Assembly: GCF_000277405.1 (NCBI RefSeq) | Contig: NC_017741.1 | Coordinates: 992,001 to 1,056,000, forward strand | Source of the DNA: Helicobacter pylori Shi112 | Lineage (GTDB): Bacteria; Campylobacterota; Campylobacteria; Campylobacterales; Helicobacteraceae | Direction: 5' to 3' | Length of the DNA stretch: 64,000 bases | Shown: positions 48,217-59,740 of the stretch, one piece after another | Layout of the letters: every line of letters starts with the position of its first letter | Position numbering within the stretch: position 1 is the stretch's first letter | Position numbers and translations under genes: made by a program | The notes under the pieces: generated by a model | Databases searched by the model: none | Seen by the model: only the letters and a program-made list of their open reading frames with translations | Told to the model about the DNA's origin: nothing

Positions 48217-49698
48217 ATGGAACATAAAGAAATCGTTATAGGGGTTGATATAGGCTCTAGAAAGATTTGCGCGATAGTGGCTGAATTTAAAGAAGGGATT
48301 TTGCGCATCATTGGCACAGCCCATCAAGACTCCAAAGAAATCAATTCAAAAGCCATTAAAAGAGGGCGTATCAATAGCCTTGCTCACGCTTCTAACGCCA
48401 TTAAAGAAGTGATTAATAGCGCTAAAAAAATGGCGGGTTTGAACGCTGATGAAGACAGGAATAACCCCATTTCCTCCTTTAGGGAATCGTATTACCCTAA
48501 AACTAAAGCGATTGTTTCTTTTTCGGGGGCTTATACTGAAAGCATTAGAGATGTTACCGGTGTAGCGAGCACCAAAGATAATGTGGTAACCATTGATGAA
48601 ATCAATCGCGCTATCAATAACGCATGCGCTAAAGCAGGCTTGGATAACGACAAGCATATTTTGCATGCCCTCCCCTATCGCTTCACTTTAGACAAACAAG
48701 AAGTGAATGACCCTTTAGGGATGAGCGGGACTCGCTTGGAAGTCTTTATCCACATTGTCTATACAGAAAAAAACAACATTGAAAATTTAGAAAAAATCAT
48801 GATCCAATCTGGGGTGGAGATTGAAAACATCGTGATCAATTCTTATGCCGCCTCCATTGCTACCTTGTCTAATGATGAAAGGGAATTGGGCGTGGCTTGC
48901 GTGGATATAGGCGGAGAGACATGCAACCTTACGATTTATAGCGGCAATTCCATACGCTATAACAAATACTTACCCATAGGCTCTCACCATTTAAGCACGG
49001 ATTTGTCGTCCATGCTCAACACCCCATTCCCTTACGCTGAAGAAGTTAAGATCAAATATGGGGATCTTTCTTTTGAAAGCGGCGAAGAAACGCCCTCTCA
49101 AAGTGTCCAAATCCCTACCACCGGATCGGATGGCAATGAAAGCCATGTAGTGCCTCTTAGCAAAATCCAAAATATCATGAGAGACAGGGCTTTGGAAACT
49201 TTTCAAATCATCCACAGGAGCATTCAAGATAGCGGTTTAGAAGAGCATTTGGGTGGGGGCGTTGTTTTAACCGGCGGGATGGCTTTAATGAAAGGGATTA
49301 AAGAGCTGGCTAAAGCCCATTTCACTAATTACCCCGTGCGTTTGGCCGCCCCTATGGAAAAATACAATATCATGGGCATGTTTGAAGACTTGAAAGACCC
49401 TCGCTTTTCAGTCGTGGTCGGCTTGATTTTATACAAAGCAGGGGGGCATACCAACTATGAAAGAGACTCTAAAGGGATTATCCGCTACCATGAAATTGAT
49501 GATTACACAAGAACAGCCCACCAATCAAGCCCTACCCCCCATATCCATTCATCGCCTACAGAAAGGAATTTGAGCGATTTAAAAGCCCCTAGCGCTCCTT
49601 CAAACACCGCTAAAAACGATGATTTTTTACCCGTAAAACCCACCGAGCAAAAAGGTTTTTTTAAAAGTTTTCTTGATAAGATTTCTAAAATCTTTTAA
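48217..49698 (+). CDS. ftsA: Cell division protein FtsA
   Basis: A 493-residue actin-fold ATPase that tethers FtsZ to the inner membrane. Phosphate-1 motif IVIGVDIGSRKICAIVAE, phosphate-2 GVACVDIGGETCNLTIY, and adenosine motif VVLTGGMALMKGI are present. The C-terminal amphipathic membrane-targeting helix is GFFKSFLDKISKIF, after a long Ser/Pro-rich linker. The start is the ATG at 48217, with AAGGGG five bases before it. ftsZ follows after 134 bases with its own probable promoter region. Confidence 0.96.
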   Translation: MEHKEIVIGVDIGSRKICAIVAEFKEGILRIIGTAHQDSKEINSKAIKRGRINSLAHASNAIKEVINSAKKMAGLNADEDRNNPISSFRESYYPKTKAIVSFSGAYTESIRDVTGVASTKDNVVTIDEINRAINNACAKAGLDNDKHILHALPYRFTLDKQEVNDPLGMSGTRLEVFIHIVYTEKNNIENLEKIMIQSGVEIENIVINSYAASIATLSNDERELGVACVDIGGETCNLTIYSGNSIRYNKYLPIGSHHLSTDLSSMLNTPFPYAEEVKIKYGDLSFESGEETPSQSVQIPTTGSDGNESHVVPLSKIQNIMRDRALETFQIIHRSIQDSGLEEHLGGGVVLTGGMALMKGIKELAKAHFTNYPVRLAAPMEKYNIMGMFEDLKDPRFSVVVGLILYKAGGHTNYERDSKGIIRYHEIDDYTRTAHQSSPTPHIHSSPTERNLSDLKAPSAPSNTAKNDDFLPVKPTEQKGFFKSFLDKISKIF

Positions 49699-49832
49699 GA
49701 TACAACAATTTCTTTATGCGATAAAGACGCCTTAATAAATAGTTATCAAAAGCTAGAAAACATGGTATAATCCTTTAACTATTTATCAAAGTTTAAGATT
49801 TGCAAAAATCGTATGTCAAGGGGAATGTGGCT

Positions 49833-50990
49833 ATGGTTCATCAATCAGAGCAATCAGAGATGGAAAATTATAATATTGGTCAAGCAAGCATTGAAGAAGT
49901 AAGCGATCCAGCTTATAAAGGGGCTAAGATTGTCGTCATCGGTGTTGGAGGTGGGGGGTCTAACATGATTAAACACCTGGTTGAATACGGCGTGCATCAA
50001 GATGTTACCCCCATTGCTGTTAATACTGATGGCCAACACCTCAAAAACAATCCTGCTCCGGTTAAAATCCTTTTAGGCAAAGAATCTACTGGAGGTTTAG
50101 GCGCTGGGGGGATTCCTGATATTGGTAGAAAAGCCGCTGAAGAAAGCGCTAATGAAGTGAGAGAAGCGATTAAAGACGCTAAATTAGTCATTATCTCTAC
50201 AGGACTTGGAGGAGGGACTGGGACTGGAGCCACCCCTACTATCGTTAAAATCGCAAAAGAAGTGGGAGCGCTCACGATTGCTGTCGTTACCAAGCCTTTC
50301 AAATACGAAGGGAATCAAAAAAGAAAGAGGGCTGAAGAGGGATTGAAAGAATTGGAGCAATCCAGCGATTCTATTTTGGTTATCCCTAATGACAAAATCC
50401 TTCTCACCATGAAGAAAAACGCTAGCATCACGGAATGTTATAGGGAAGTTGATGATGTTTTGGTTAGGGCTGTGAGCGGTATTTCTACCATCATCACTAA
50501 ACCCGGTAATATCAATGTTGATTTTGCCGATTTAAAGAGCGCTCTTGGTTTTAAAGGCTTTGCGTTAATGGGTATTGGTGAAGCCACTGGCGAAGATTCT
50601 GCTAAAGCAGCGGTGGAAAATGCAATCCAATCGCCTCTTCTTGATGACGCTTCTATTGAAGGGGCTAAGAGCATTATTGTCTTTTTTGAGCACCACCCTG
50701 ATTATCCTATGATGGCTTATTCCAACGCATGCGATTTTATTCAAGATCAAGCCCATCAAGATGTTGATGTTAAGTTTGGCCAACACACGAGCGAGAATAT
50801 CCCCATTGATCATGTGCGCGTTACTATCATTGCAACCGGTGCTGAAAGAAACAGCGTTGGAGCGAGTTTGGAATCGATCGCCACGCCCTCTCAGCCTGTG
50901 ATGAAACAAACAAGAAAAGTGGGTAATGGTGAGATCCCTACTGAAGAAGAGCTATCCATACCCACAACCATGAGAATCCAGCAAGATTAA
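49833..50990 (+). CDS. ftsZ: Cell division protein FtsZ
   Basis: A 385-residue tubulin-like GTPase that forms the cytokinetic Z-ring. The GTP-binding signature GGGTGTGATP is at residues 126-135, with VIGVGGGGSNM and VNTDGQHL as other contacts. An extra N-terminal piece of about 30 residues (to AYKG) precedes the GTPase domain. The tail ends IPTTMRIQQD, which departs from the common IPxFLR peptide that binds FtsA. I choose the ATG at 49833, preceded by AAGGGGA; a TTG 11 codons upstream keeps the frame open. A TATAAT box at 49766-49771 could be its promoter. Confidence 0.96.
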   Translation: MVHQSEQSEMENYNIGQASIEEVSDPAYKGAKIVVIGVGGGGSNMIKHLVEYGVHQDVTPIAVNTDGQHLKNNPAPVKILLGKESTGGLGAGGIPDIGRKAAEESANEVREAIKDAKLVIISTGLGGGTGTGATPTIVKIAKEVGALTIAVVTKPFKYEGNQKRKRAEEGLKELEQSSDSILVIPNDKILLTMKKNASITECYREVDDVLVRAVSGISTIITKPGNINVDFADLKSALGFKGFALMGIGEATGEDSAKAAVENAIQSPLLDDASIEGAKSIIVFFEHHPDYPMMAYSNACDFIQDQAHQDVDVKFGQHTSENIPIDHVRVTIIATGAERNSVGASLESIATPSQPVMKQTRKVGNGEIPTEEELSIPTTMRIQQD

Positions 50991-51010
50991 TTGTAAATCT
51001 CGCTTTTCTC

Positions 51011-51026
51011 CCCTATTTTTATAGGG
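51011..51026 (+). terminator. Possible terminator after ftsZ
   Basis: CCCTAT - TTTT - ATAGGG, a 6-bp stem 20 bases past the ftsZ stop. There is no clear T-run after it, so it may only be an attenuating hairpin. Confidence 0.4.
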
Positions 51027-51179
51027 CTGATAATAAAGCGGTTTGTTTGGGCTTTTTCTCATTCGTTTTTTAGAATAAAATTAAAAAGCTTTGATTTTAA
51101 TGAGTGTGCTGACTTCTAGAGCGTTTGGGGGATTTTAAAGCGCTTAAAAAGGGGAAATTATCCCAAAAACACCCACTAG

Positions 51180-51637
51180 TTAATGAAGCGCTAGAAACTC
51201 ATTTGGCAAAAACCAAGGGCTTTGTTTTTCATGCTTGCCACCCGTGAATTCATAAACTCCGTTATAGGTTTGAGAAGTCAATACATTTTTAATTTGATTG
51301 AGTTTTACATTCTTTAGGGCTGATTTAGGGACTTCAATGATTAGCTGGTTAATGCTTCATCGCTCAAAGGGTTATCAATGTCAAAGATCAATGTCAAAGA
51401 TGAAATCATAGTGCTTATTTAAGCCGTTGCATGCAGTGTCTTTAACCAACGCATAAACTAGGCCCATGTTCTCTACCTGCCTTATCGCTAATGAGATGTC
51501 GTGAGATAATGCCGCTAACATTGATGAGCTGACTTAAAAGGTCTTGTTCGTTAATGAAGCAATGCCCAGCGTTAGTGTCAAATTGATTGGCTTTAATTGT
51601 TGGCTTCTTTTAATCCAAACTCTTTAAATGGCTTCAT
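51180..51637 (-). pseudogene. Degenerate gene of unknown function
   Basis: On the minus strand, pieces of one protein can be followed across several frames: MKPFKEFGLKEAN from an ATG at 51637; KANQFDTNAGHCFINEQDLL; SHDISLAIRQVENMGLVYAL; NGLNKHYDFIFDID; and NQLIIEVPKSALKNVKLNQI through SPWFLPNEFLALH to a stop at 51180. At least three shifts separate them, one caused by a 13-base duplication. I do not recognise the family. In other strains this side of ftsZ/mscS borders a plasticity zone, so it may be a remnant of that. Confidence 0.65.
51375..51400. repeat. 13-bp direct duplication
   Basis: TCAATGTCAAAGA occurs twice in tandem. As 13 is not a multiple of three, the duplication explains one frameshift in the degenerate gene at 51180-51637. 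Confidence 0.9.
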
Positions 51638-51744
51638 CGTTATATGTCCTACAACCAGAGATAACCGCTACTAGGTGCTTTAGCATTCGCTCGTTGGGTT
51701 ACTCCTTTAAAATTCAAGTATTACTACAATGCGCCTCACACCAA

Positions 51745-52569
51745 TCACTTAGAAGAGTCCTGATTTTTAATAGCAATATCTAGCTTGTTGAAAGGGATTT
51801 CAATGTGGTTAGCGTCTAGGGCGTTTTTGATGCGTTCAATGAGTTCGCTACGCACATTAAAGATCCCATCTTCAATTTTTGCCCAAACTCTAATGGTGAA
51901 ATTCAATGAGCTGGATCCAAAATCCGTGATTCCAATAAAAGTGGGCATGTTTTTATCAATTTTTTCCATTGTATCAATAACATCTTTTATCGTCTTATGC
52001 ACTAGTTCAATATCGCTCCCATACCCTACCCCACAAACCCATTCAATGCGCCGACATGCAGTGTTATTGCTATTGATAATATTAGAATTAGCGACACTTT
52101 TATTGGGCAAAACCGCCAAGCGCCCGTCATGCAAGCGTAAAGAGGTATTAAAAAAATTAAGCGCTTCTACTTTGCCCTCTAGGCCAGAGATTTCAATGAT
52201 GTCTCCTTTTTTGAAAGGGTGTAAAATGATAAGGATTATCCCTCCAGCAATGCTTGAAAGATAATCTTTTAAAGCCAACGCCACAGCAATCCCCACTGTT
52301 CCTAAAACAGTGATAATAGAGGTGGTTTGCACGCCTAGCGTGCTGAGCGTAATGATTGTGGTGATGATAAGGGTTAAGATAAAAGTAACCTGCGCGACAA
52401 AATTCGCTAAAATCTCATCCTTTTTGGATAAAAGTTTCAAGGTTTTTTTTTGTAAGAAAAACGAAAAATAAAAACCTATACAAAAGACAATGACAGCCTT
52501 GATCAAGATTATCCCAAAATGCTTTGCTTGCGGGAAAAAATCCACTAACAGCGTTTTAATTTCATCCAT
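51745..52569 (-). CDS. mscS: Small-conductance mechanosensitive channel
   Basis: A 274-residue MscS-family channel. Three hydrophobic helices lie in the first 110 residues; the pore helix is the Ala/Gly-rich GTVGIAVALALKDYLSSIAGG, and the beta domain continues with FKKGDIIEISGLEGKVEALNF, the standard motif of the family. It should open on hypo-osmotic shock in the inner membrane. Its ATG overlaps by 8 bases with the end of a 66-codon frame upstream. Recalled as HP0983. Confidence 0.92.
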   Translation of the reverse strand: MDEIKTLLVDFFPQAKHFGIILIKAVIVFCIGFYFSFFLQKKTLKLLSKKDEILANFVAQVTFILTLIITTIITLSTLGVQTTSIITVLGTVGIAVALALKDYLSSIAGGIILIILHPFKKGDIIEISGLEGKVEALNFFNTSLRLHDGRLAVLPNKSVANSNIINSNNTACRRIEWVCGVGYGSDIELVHKTIKDVIDTMEKIDKNMPTFIGITDFGSSSLNFTIRVWAKIEDGIFNVRSELIERIKNALDANHIEIPFNKLDIAIKNQDSSK

Positions 52570-52762
52570 AAATTTTTCCTTTTAAAATAAATTGATTAAC
52601 TTTCCCATAAAGTTCCAATCTTTTCTGCGAATATTTAATAGTGAAGCTTTGAAACGCGCTATTGGATAGAATTTTGTCTTTTGAAATGGTTCCATTAAAA
52701 ATGCACAGACAGGATTGATTAGAATCGTTGCGATCGGCAAGAATCCCTTTTAATGGTGGCAT
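52562..52762 (-). CDS. Small hypothetical protein upstream of mscS
   Basis: A 66-residue frame with an ATG at 52760-52762 preceded by AAAGGA, and its stop overlapping the mscS start by 8 bases, which suggests translational coupling. It has two cysteines close to each other (SCLC, residues 17-20) and a basic C-terminus (LYGKVNQFILKGKIYG). I do not recognise it; the segment could also be the worn 3' end of a longer ancestral gene. A weak TAAAAT box lies about 15 bases upstream of the Shine-Dalgarno. Confidence 0.5.
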   Translation of the reverse strand: MPPLKGILADRNDSNQSCLCIFNGTISKDKILSNSAFQSFTIKYSQKRLELYGKVNQFILKGKIYG

Positions 52763-52974
52763 GAAGATCCTTTTTTAGAATAATTTTACAATAATTTTTG
52801 CCAAAAGTTTTTTGAGCGCTTCCTTGTTATAATAAAAACAACTCGTTTTCTTAAAACCCTAAAAACTTTGAATGAAGAATAAAACTCTATAAAAACCCAA
52901 CCATCTAAACCAAACATTAAATATTAAAAATAAGATTAAAAAAAGATAAAAAAGCAAGATTAAAAAACATTTCC

Positions 52975-53095
52975 CTATCCCTGCACCGACCTACATTCCC
53001 ACTCTTGAAAAGAGCAGTATTATCAGCGATGAAGAGCTTGACTTCCAGGTTCGGAATGGTTAACTGGGTAGTTCCTCTTCTCTAAAGGCACAAGG
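52975..53095 (-). rRNA. rrf: 5S ribosomal RNA
   Basis: On the minus strand: CCTTGTGCCTTTAGAGAAGAGG at the 5' side (first bases 53095 downward), the conserved CCGAACCTGGAAGTCAAGC core, and GGTCGGTGCAGGGATAG at the 3' side. It lies about 230 bases downstream of 23S. End positions are estimates to within a few bases. Confidence 0.93.
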
Positions 53096-53327
53096 AAAAG
53101 GGAGCTAAAGATAAAACGCATTTACCCTTAACTCCCCTTTCTCTTTATAGGGAGCTTGTTTTTAGAAGATCGTTAATAGCCCTTAATTAAAACGAGTCAG
53201 ATTTTATCCTAATTTCTCATTAAAGTTTATTATATAAAAGTCTTTATAAAACGCCAACTCTCTTACACTCAGTAAGGCAGTGGTAACTTATCCGCGCTTA
53301 TTGCCGTTATACTTATACAAAAAGCAA

Positions 53328-56214
<2,887 letters not shown>

Positions 56215-56341
56215 AAATTTTAAAATATCCTTTAAAACCCGCCCTTTTATAATGAATAACGACAATTGCACGAATATTCTATTAGCGCTACCACTGCCTT
56301 AATGAATATAAGACAGAGTTATTGTAGTTTTACTTTACTTT

Positions 56342-56370
56342 TACATAGGCTATTAACAATGTTAAATCAA
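56342..56370 (-). promoter_or_regulatory. Candidate 23S-5S promoter
   Basis: Minus strand TTGATT (56365-56370) and TATGTA (56342-56347) with a 17-base spacer, about 125 bases before the 23S 5' end. A second -10-like TACAAT occurs at 56331-56336. Which one is used cannot be told by eye. Confidence 0.45.
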
Positions 56371-56404
56371 ATAACTTCGTTTCTCTTTAAAAACTTGCTA
56401 TAAT

Positions 56405-56900
56405 CGCTCTTAATGTTAAACCCTTTAAAGAAGACTAAAAATGCTTGATCCCTAATCTTTTTTTAATCGCCAAGTTTTATCAGCTAATGAGCTTTTTATA
56501 TTCAAAAGCTTTTTGACCTCTATAACTTAACTTGTTTAAAAGCTTTTTGGCTTTTATGACTTGTTTGAGTTGTTTCAAATTAAAGAACTTTTTAAAGCTT
56601 GTCTTTAAAAACGAAATGTAATTATAGACATGCAATGCTTAAAGTTTGCTTAAAGTTTTTAGAATTTGAAAGAAATGGATAAAAGCGGTTTGGAAATGAT
56701 TGGAAGGGGGGTAGGAATAAAAAGCTTAAAATAAGATAAGCCTTAAATCAATAAAGCTTTGAATAAATAAATCCTTAACATTTAACATAAATAAAGCCTT
56801 AAATTTTAAATAAAGTCTTAAATTAAATAAAGATAAAACATTTCATAAGGTAAAACGAATAAAGCACATCGCAAGATAAAACGCATCATTAAAATAAAAA
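56405..56900. other. Gene-free AT-rich stretch upstream of the octamer repeats
   Basis: I see no coding frame with a ribosome site. It contains repeated AAAGCTTTTTG/GCTTTTTGGC words (56500-56560), many copies of AATAAAG/CTTAAAT, and a plus-strand TATAAT at 56399-56404 preceded by TTGC, which could start an unannotated transcript. Confidence 0.5.
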
Positions 56901-56998
56901 GATAAAAAGATAAAACATTACATAAGATAAAAAAATAAAAAGATAAAAAGATAAAACATTACATAAGATAAAAAGATAAAAAGATAAAAAGATAAAAA
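56901..56998. repeat. GATAAAAA octamer array with a 41-bp higher-order repeat
   Basis: GATAAAAAGATAAAACATTA plus CATAA occurs at 56901-56925 and again at 56942-56966 (period 41). It ends with four perfect GATAAAAA units at 56967-56998, about 20 bases ahead of a -10 box. Confidence 0.9.
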
Positions 56999-57018
56999 GA
57001 TAATTAAATACCGCTAGA

Positions 57019-57024
57019 TAGAAT
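57019..57024 (+). promoter_or_regulatory. -10 box of the octamer-repeat ORF
   Basis: TAGAAT, 32 bases before the ATG at 57056, with the GATAAAAA units filling the region upstream of the -35 position. Transcription would start near 57031, leaving a leader with AAGGGG at 57045-57050. Confidence 0.55.
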
Positions 57025-57055
57025 ACTGCATGTCATCTTTAAAAAAGGGGTAGAA

Positions 57056-57277
57056 ATGGCATCCAACCATCCAACCATCCAACCATCCAACCATCCAACC
57101 ATCCAACCATCCAACCATCCAACCATCCAACCATCCAACCATCCAACCATCCAACCATCCAACCATCCAACCATCCAACCATCCAACCATCCAATCAAGC
57201 AATCAAGCAATCAAGCAATCAAGCAATCAAGCAATCAAGCAATCAAGCAATCAAGCAACGCTACCCTATTGTTATAA
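57056..57277 (+). CDS. Octamer-repeat leader ORF (possible phase-variable peptide)
   Basis: ATG at 57056, 5 bases after a strong AAGGGG Shine-Dalgarno and downstream of a TAGAAT box. The ORF reads [17 protein letters not shown] and so on through the ATCCAACC array (an eight-residue cycle SNHPTIQP), then Q/S/N/A/I/K from the AAGCAATC array, and stops at 57277 after 73 codons. Neither repeat has a stop in any frame, so each unit gained or lost only changes the frame after it. In the present frame the product is short; the other two frames stop at 57369 or at 57420-57422. I recognise no function. It could be a coding gene, a regulatory leader, or a chance frame over a repeat. Confidence 0.45.
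   Translation: MASNHPTIQPSNHPTIQPSNHPTIQPSNHPTIQPSNHPTIQPSNHPIKQSSNQAIKQSSNQAIKQSSNATLLL
57061..57196. repeat. (ATCCAACC)16 octanucleotide microsatellite
   Basis: Sixteen perfect ATCCAACC units (57061-57188) plus a transition unit ATCCAATC (57189-57196). Eight is not a multiple of three, so gain or loss of a unit shifts the frame of an ORF crossing it. Confidence 0.97.
57197..57256. repeat. (AAGCAATC)7 octanucleotide microsatellite
   Basis: Seven perfect AAGCAATC units (57197-57252), then a partial unit AAGC, directly following the ATCCAACC array. The transition unit shares half of each motif, suggesting one array arose from the other by point change and expansion. Confidence 0.97.
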
Positions 57278-57418
57278 CTTTTACCAAAACCTATTTAAAA
57301 ATCCCCTACTCTTTATCATTCCCCCTTTCATTAACCCGCACAACATTTTTAAAAAATTTGATTCGATAAGCCCCATTTTTCAATCAGTGGGGCTTACAGA
57401 GTTAAATTTAAAGGAGAG

Positions 57419-57862
57419 ATGATGGCTCAGTTAGAAAATTTGAAAGCGCATGAAAAATACAATTTGTTGTTGTGCATGGTTTCAGGTGCATACAAGGGAA
57501 CCATTCCAGGAAATGAGGATTTTAAAGAGTGGTGCGATGAATGCACTTTGGGCTATTTTCGCTCACGACGAAACAAAGCGGCTCAGCACAAGCATTTTGA
57601 ACTCATGCGTAAAGCGGATTATATCATTGGCATTGTGAATGAGGATTCAACGACTAGAGGGGCTGAAGTCCAACGGAGCGTTTTTGCCCTAAAGATTGAC
57701 CATGACACTATCGGGATTGATGAAGAGGGAGCGCTAAAGGTTGAGGGCGTTTGCGCTCAAAAAGGGAGCCAGGAATACGAAGAATTGGTCAATAAAAACA
57801 CTTGGCATTTCACGCACAGCACCCGACTTGGGCAACCAAAACTGATCGAGCGAAAAAATTAA
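57419..57862 (+). CDS. Hypothetical protein, first gene of the DUF262 cassette
   Basis: A 147-residue soluble protein that I do not recognise. It has a possible metal-binding pair WCDECTLGYF, a basic patch FRSRRNKAAQHKH, and a mixed alpha/beta look after that (ADYIIGIVNEDSTTRGAEVQ). The start is ATGATG at 57419-57424 with AAGGAGAG immediately upstream (very close spacing for the first ATG, better for the second). A frame coming from the octamer ORF ends in a TGA that overlaps these two ATGs. The gene precedes the DUF262 protein by 48 bases on the same strand. Confidence 0.75.
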   Translation: MMAQLENLKAHEKYNLLLCMVSGAYKGTIPGNEDFKEWCDECTLGYFRSRRNKAAQHKHFELMRKADYIIGIVNEDSTTRGAEVQRSVFALKIDHDTIGIDEEGALKVEGVCAQKGSQEYEELVNKNTWHFTHSTRLGQPKLIERKN

Positions 57863-57910
57863 GGGTTATGGATTTTTACCCATAAACCCATCATTTAAGA
57901 AAGGATTTTA

Positions 57911-59740
57911 ATGGAATTGTTGGATTTAGACGGAGTGATTGAAAAAGGCGTATTTGAAATCCCCAGCTATCAAAGGGGGTATGCATGGCAAGAAAGGCAA
58001 TTAAAGGATTTTTGGAACGATTTAGAGCATGTGTCCAAACTAGGAAACCAATTCCATTACATGCACAGCTTAACCTTAAGAGAGCTTGAAAATGATTTTG
58101 AAAATAGCGCTTTTGAAATCATAGACGGCCAGCAACGATTGGCTACAAGCCTGATCTTACTGGGCCTTTTAGCAAAAACCACCCAAAACAAAGACCCAAA
58201 GTATTCTTTAATCAACCTTGAACCCATTTTATCCTATAAGTATTATGGTTTGCGTGAAGCTTTTAGGGCGATCACTGAAGAGGAAAAAGATTTAAAAGCG
58301 TTCAAAACTTCTTTTTACGCTAAAAATCTTATTGAGGCTTATGCATTTTTTAAAGAAAAAATCAGCGATACGCCTATTGAAGCGCTTGAAAAAATGTTTG
58401 ATGCCCTTATAAAGAAAATGCTTTTTAGCGTGGTGGGATTGAACGATAACAGGATCGATCCTTTCAGCTCTTTTGAAACGATTAACAATCGTGGTAAGGA
58501 TCTATCCACTCTGGAATTGCTAAAAAACCGCTTGCATTTTGTGGCGCACAAGATTTGCGAGGGCAAAAAATTAGAAAAACTCCAACAAGAAATCAACGAT
58601 ACTTACACGCTCATTTATCACGATTTGAGGCAGTTTGAAGACGCTCATTTAGAGGGTTTTTTAAAGCATTTCGTGGCGTATTATTATGGCGAGAAAGGGG
58701 ATTTTAAAAAGAGGTTATTGGAGATGGAGTTTAACGCTCATAAAAGATATACCGACAACACCAACTTTAATGAGAAATATGAAAAAATAGATGATTTGTT
58801 ATTTTATCTTTCTTATTCGTCTAAAGTTTGGAATTTCTTGCACACGCTTGATGAAAAATCTATCACCCTTATTGTTGATGACAATAAAAAACTTGAGATT
58901 GAAATCACGCCTAAAATGCGCGATTTGCTAGAAAAGATGCGGCGCTTAAACGCTTTGAGCGATAGCGCTTTTTTGCCCTTATTGCTCTCTCTTTTAACCA
59001 TACAGCGTGCTGGAAAAAGCGCTAATGAACAACCTTATACCACCAAAGAATTAGAGGGCTTATTAGAACATTTAGAGCGTTTCGGGTTTTTAATCTATAG
59101 GGTTGCTAGCAAGAACACGGCTAAAAACGAATGGATTGAATTAGCTTTTATGGCGTTCAAAGCGTATAGATATGGGGAAGAAAATATCGTCATTGAAAAT
59201 CTTCCAACGCTAGAAAAGAATTTTTTCAACAGAAAGTATAGTGCTTTGGAATTGCTTGAAGAGTATATCCACTCTAAAAAGAATGCTGAGAAATGGTATA
59301 AATGGGGCAAGGCGCTGAATTACTTGCTTTATGAATACGAGTTGCACCATAACCCTGAAACGACTCTGAATTTTGATGGCAATACAGAAAGCATTGAGCA
59401 TATCTTGCCCCAAAATCCCGATCAAGGCTATAGCGCTAAAGAAAAAAATTGGGCCAAAAACCCTAACATCGTGCATGCTCTAGGGAACTTGCTTTTAATC
59501 CCTAAAAACGCTAACAGCTCTTTAAGCAACAAACCTTTTGATGAAAAAAGAAAAGAATACATAAAAGGCTCTTATAGTGAAAAAGAAGTGGCCAAAAACG
59601 CTTCTTTTGGGGTCGATCAAATCAAAGAAAGGAGTGAAAAATTATTAAACTTTTTAATCGTGCATTATCGTATCGCTGCATTAGTGGGTGAAAGCGCCAT
59701 TAAAGCTTTTAAAAACGCTCTTTTAAAAGACATTAAATGA
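57911..59740 (+). CDS. DUF262-DUF1524 protein (GmrSD-type restriction family)
   Basis: A 609-residue protein, uninterrupted. The DUF262 (GmrS-like, ParB-fold) part shows IPSYQRGYAW (about 18-26), IIDGQQRLATS (72-77 for the core) and INNRGKDLSTLELLKNRL (NNRG 192-195). The DUF1524 (GmrD-like, HNH) part has SIEHILPQN (EHILPQ 496-501) and HALGNLLLIPKNANSSLSN. In E. coli the fused or paired form GmrSD cuts glucosylated hydroxymethylcytosine phage DNA with NTP help, and the same fold occurs in SspE-type defence. A role against phage or modified DNA is therefore likely, but the target is unknown. AAGGA precedes the ATG. Confidence 0.85.
   Translation: MELLDLDGVIEKGVFEIPSYQRGYAWQERQLKDFWNDLEHVSKLGNQFHYMHSLTLRELENDFENSAFEIIDGQQRLATSLILLGLLAKTTQNKDPKYSLINLEPILSYKYYGLREAFRAITEEEKDLKAFKTSFYAKNLIEAYAFFKEKISDTPIEALEKMFDALIKKMLFSVVGLNDNRIDPFSSFETINNRGKDLSTLELLKNRLHFVAHKICEGKKLEKLQQEINDTYTLIYHDLRQFEDAHLEGFLKHFVAYYYGEKGDFKKRLLEMEFNAHKRYTDNTNFNEKYEKIDDLLFYLSYSSKVWNFLHTLDEKSITLIVDDNKKLEIEITPKMRDLLEKMRRLNALSDSAFLPLLLSLLTIQRAGKSANEQPYTTKELEGLLEHLERFGFLIYRVASKNTAKNEWIELAFMAFKAYRYGEENIVIENLPTLEKNFFNRKYSALELLEEYIHSKKNAEKWYKWGKALNYLLYEYELHHNPETTLNFDGNTESIEHILPQNPDQGYSAKEKNWAKNPNIVHALGNLLLIPKNANSSLSNKPFDEKRKEYIKGSYSEKEVAKNASFGVDQIKERSEKLLNFLIVHYRIAALVGESAIKAFKNALLKDIK

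Noticed and set aside
57004-57210. Minus-strand frame reading MVGWLDGW repeats
   Set aside because: It is the complement of the octamer array, starts with TTG inside the repeat, and has no ribosome site.
56820-57256. CRISPR array
   Set aside because: The repeats are 8-bp and contiguous, with no spacers and no cas genes.
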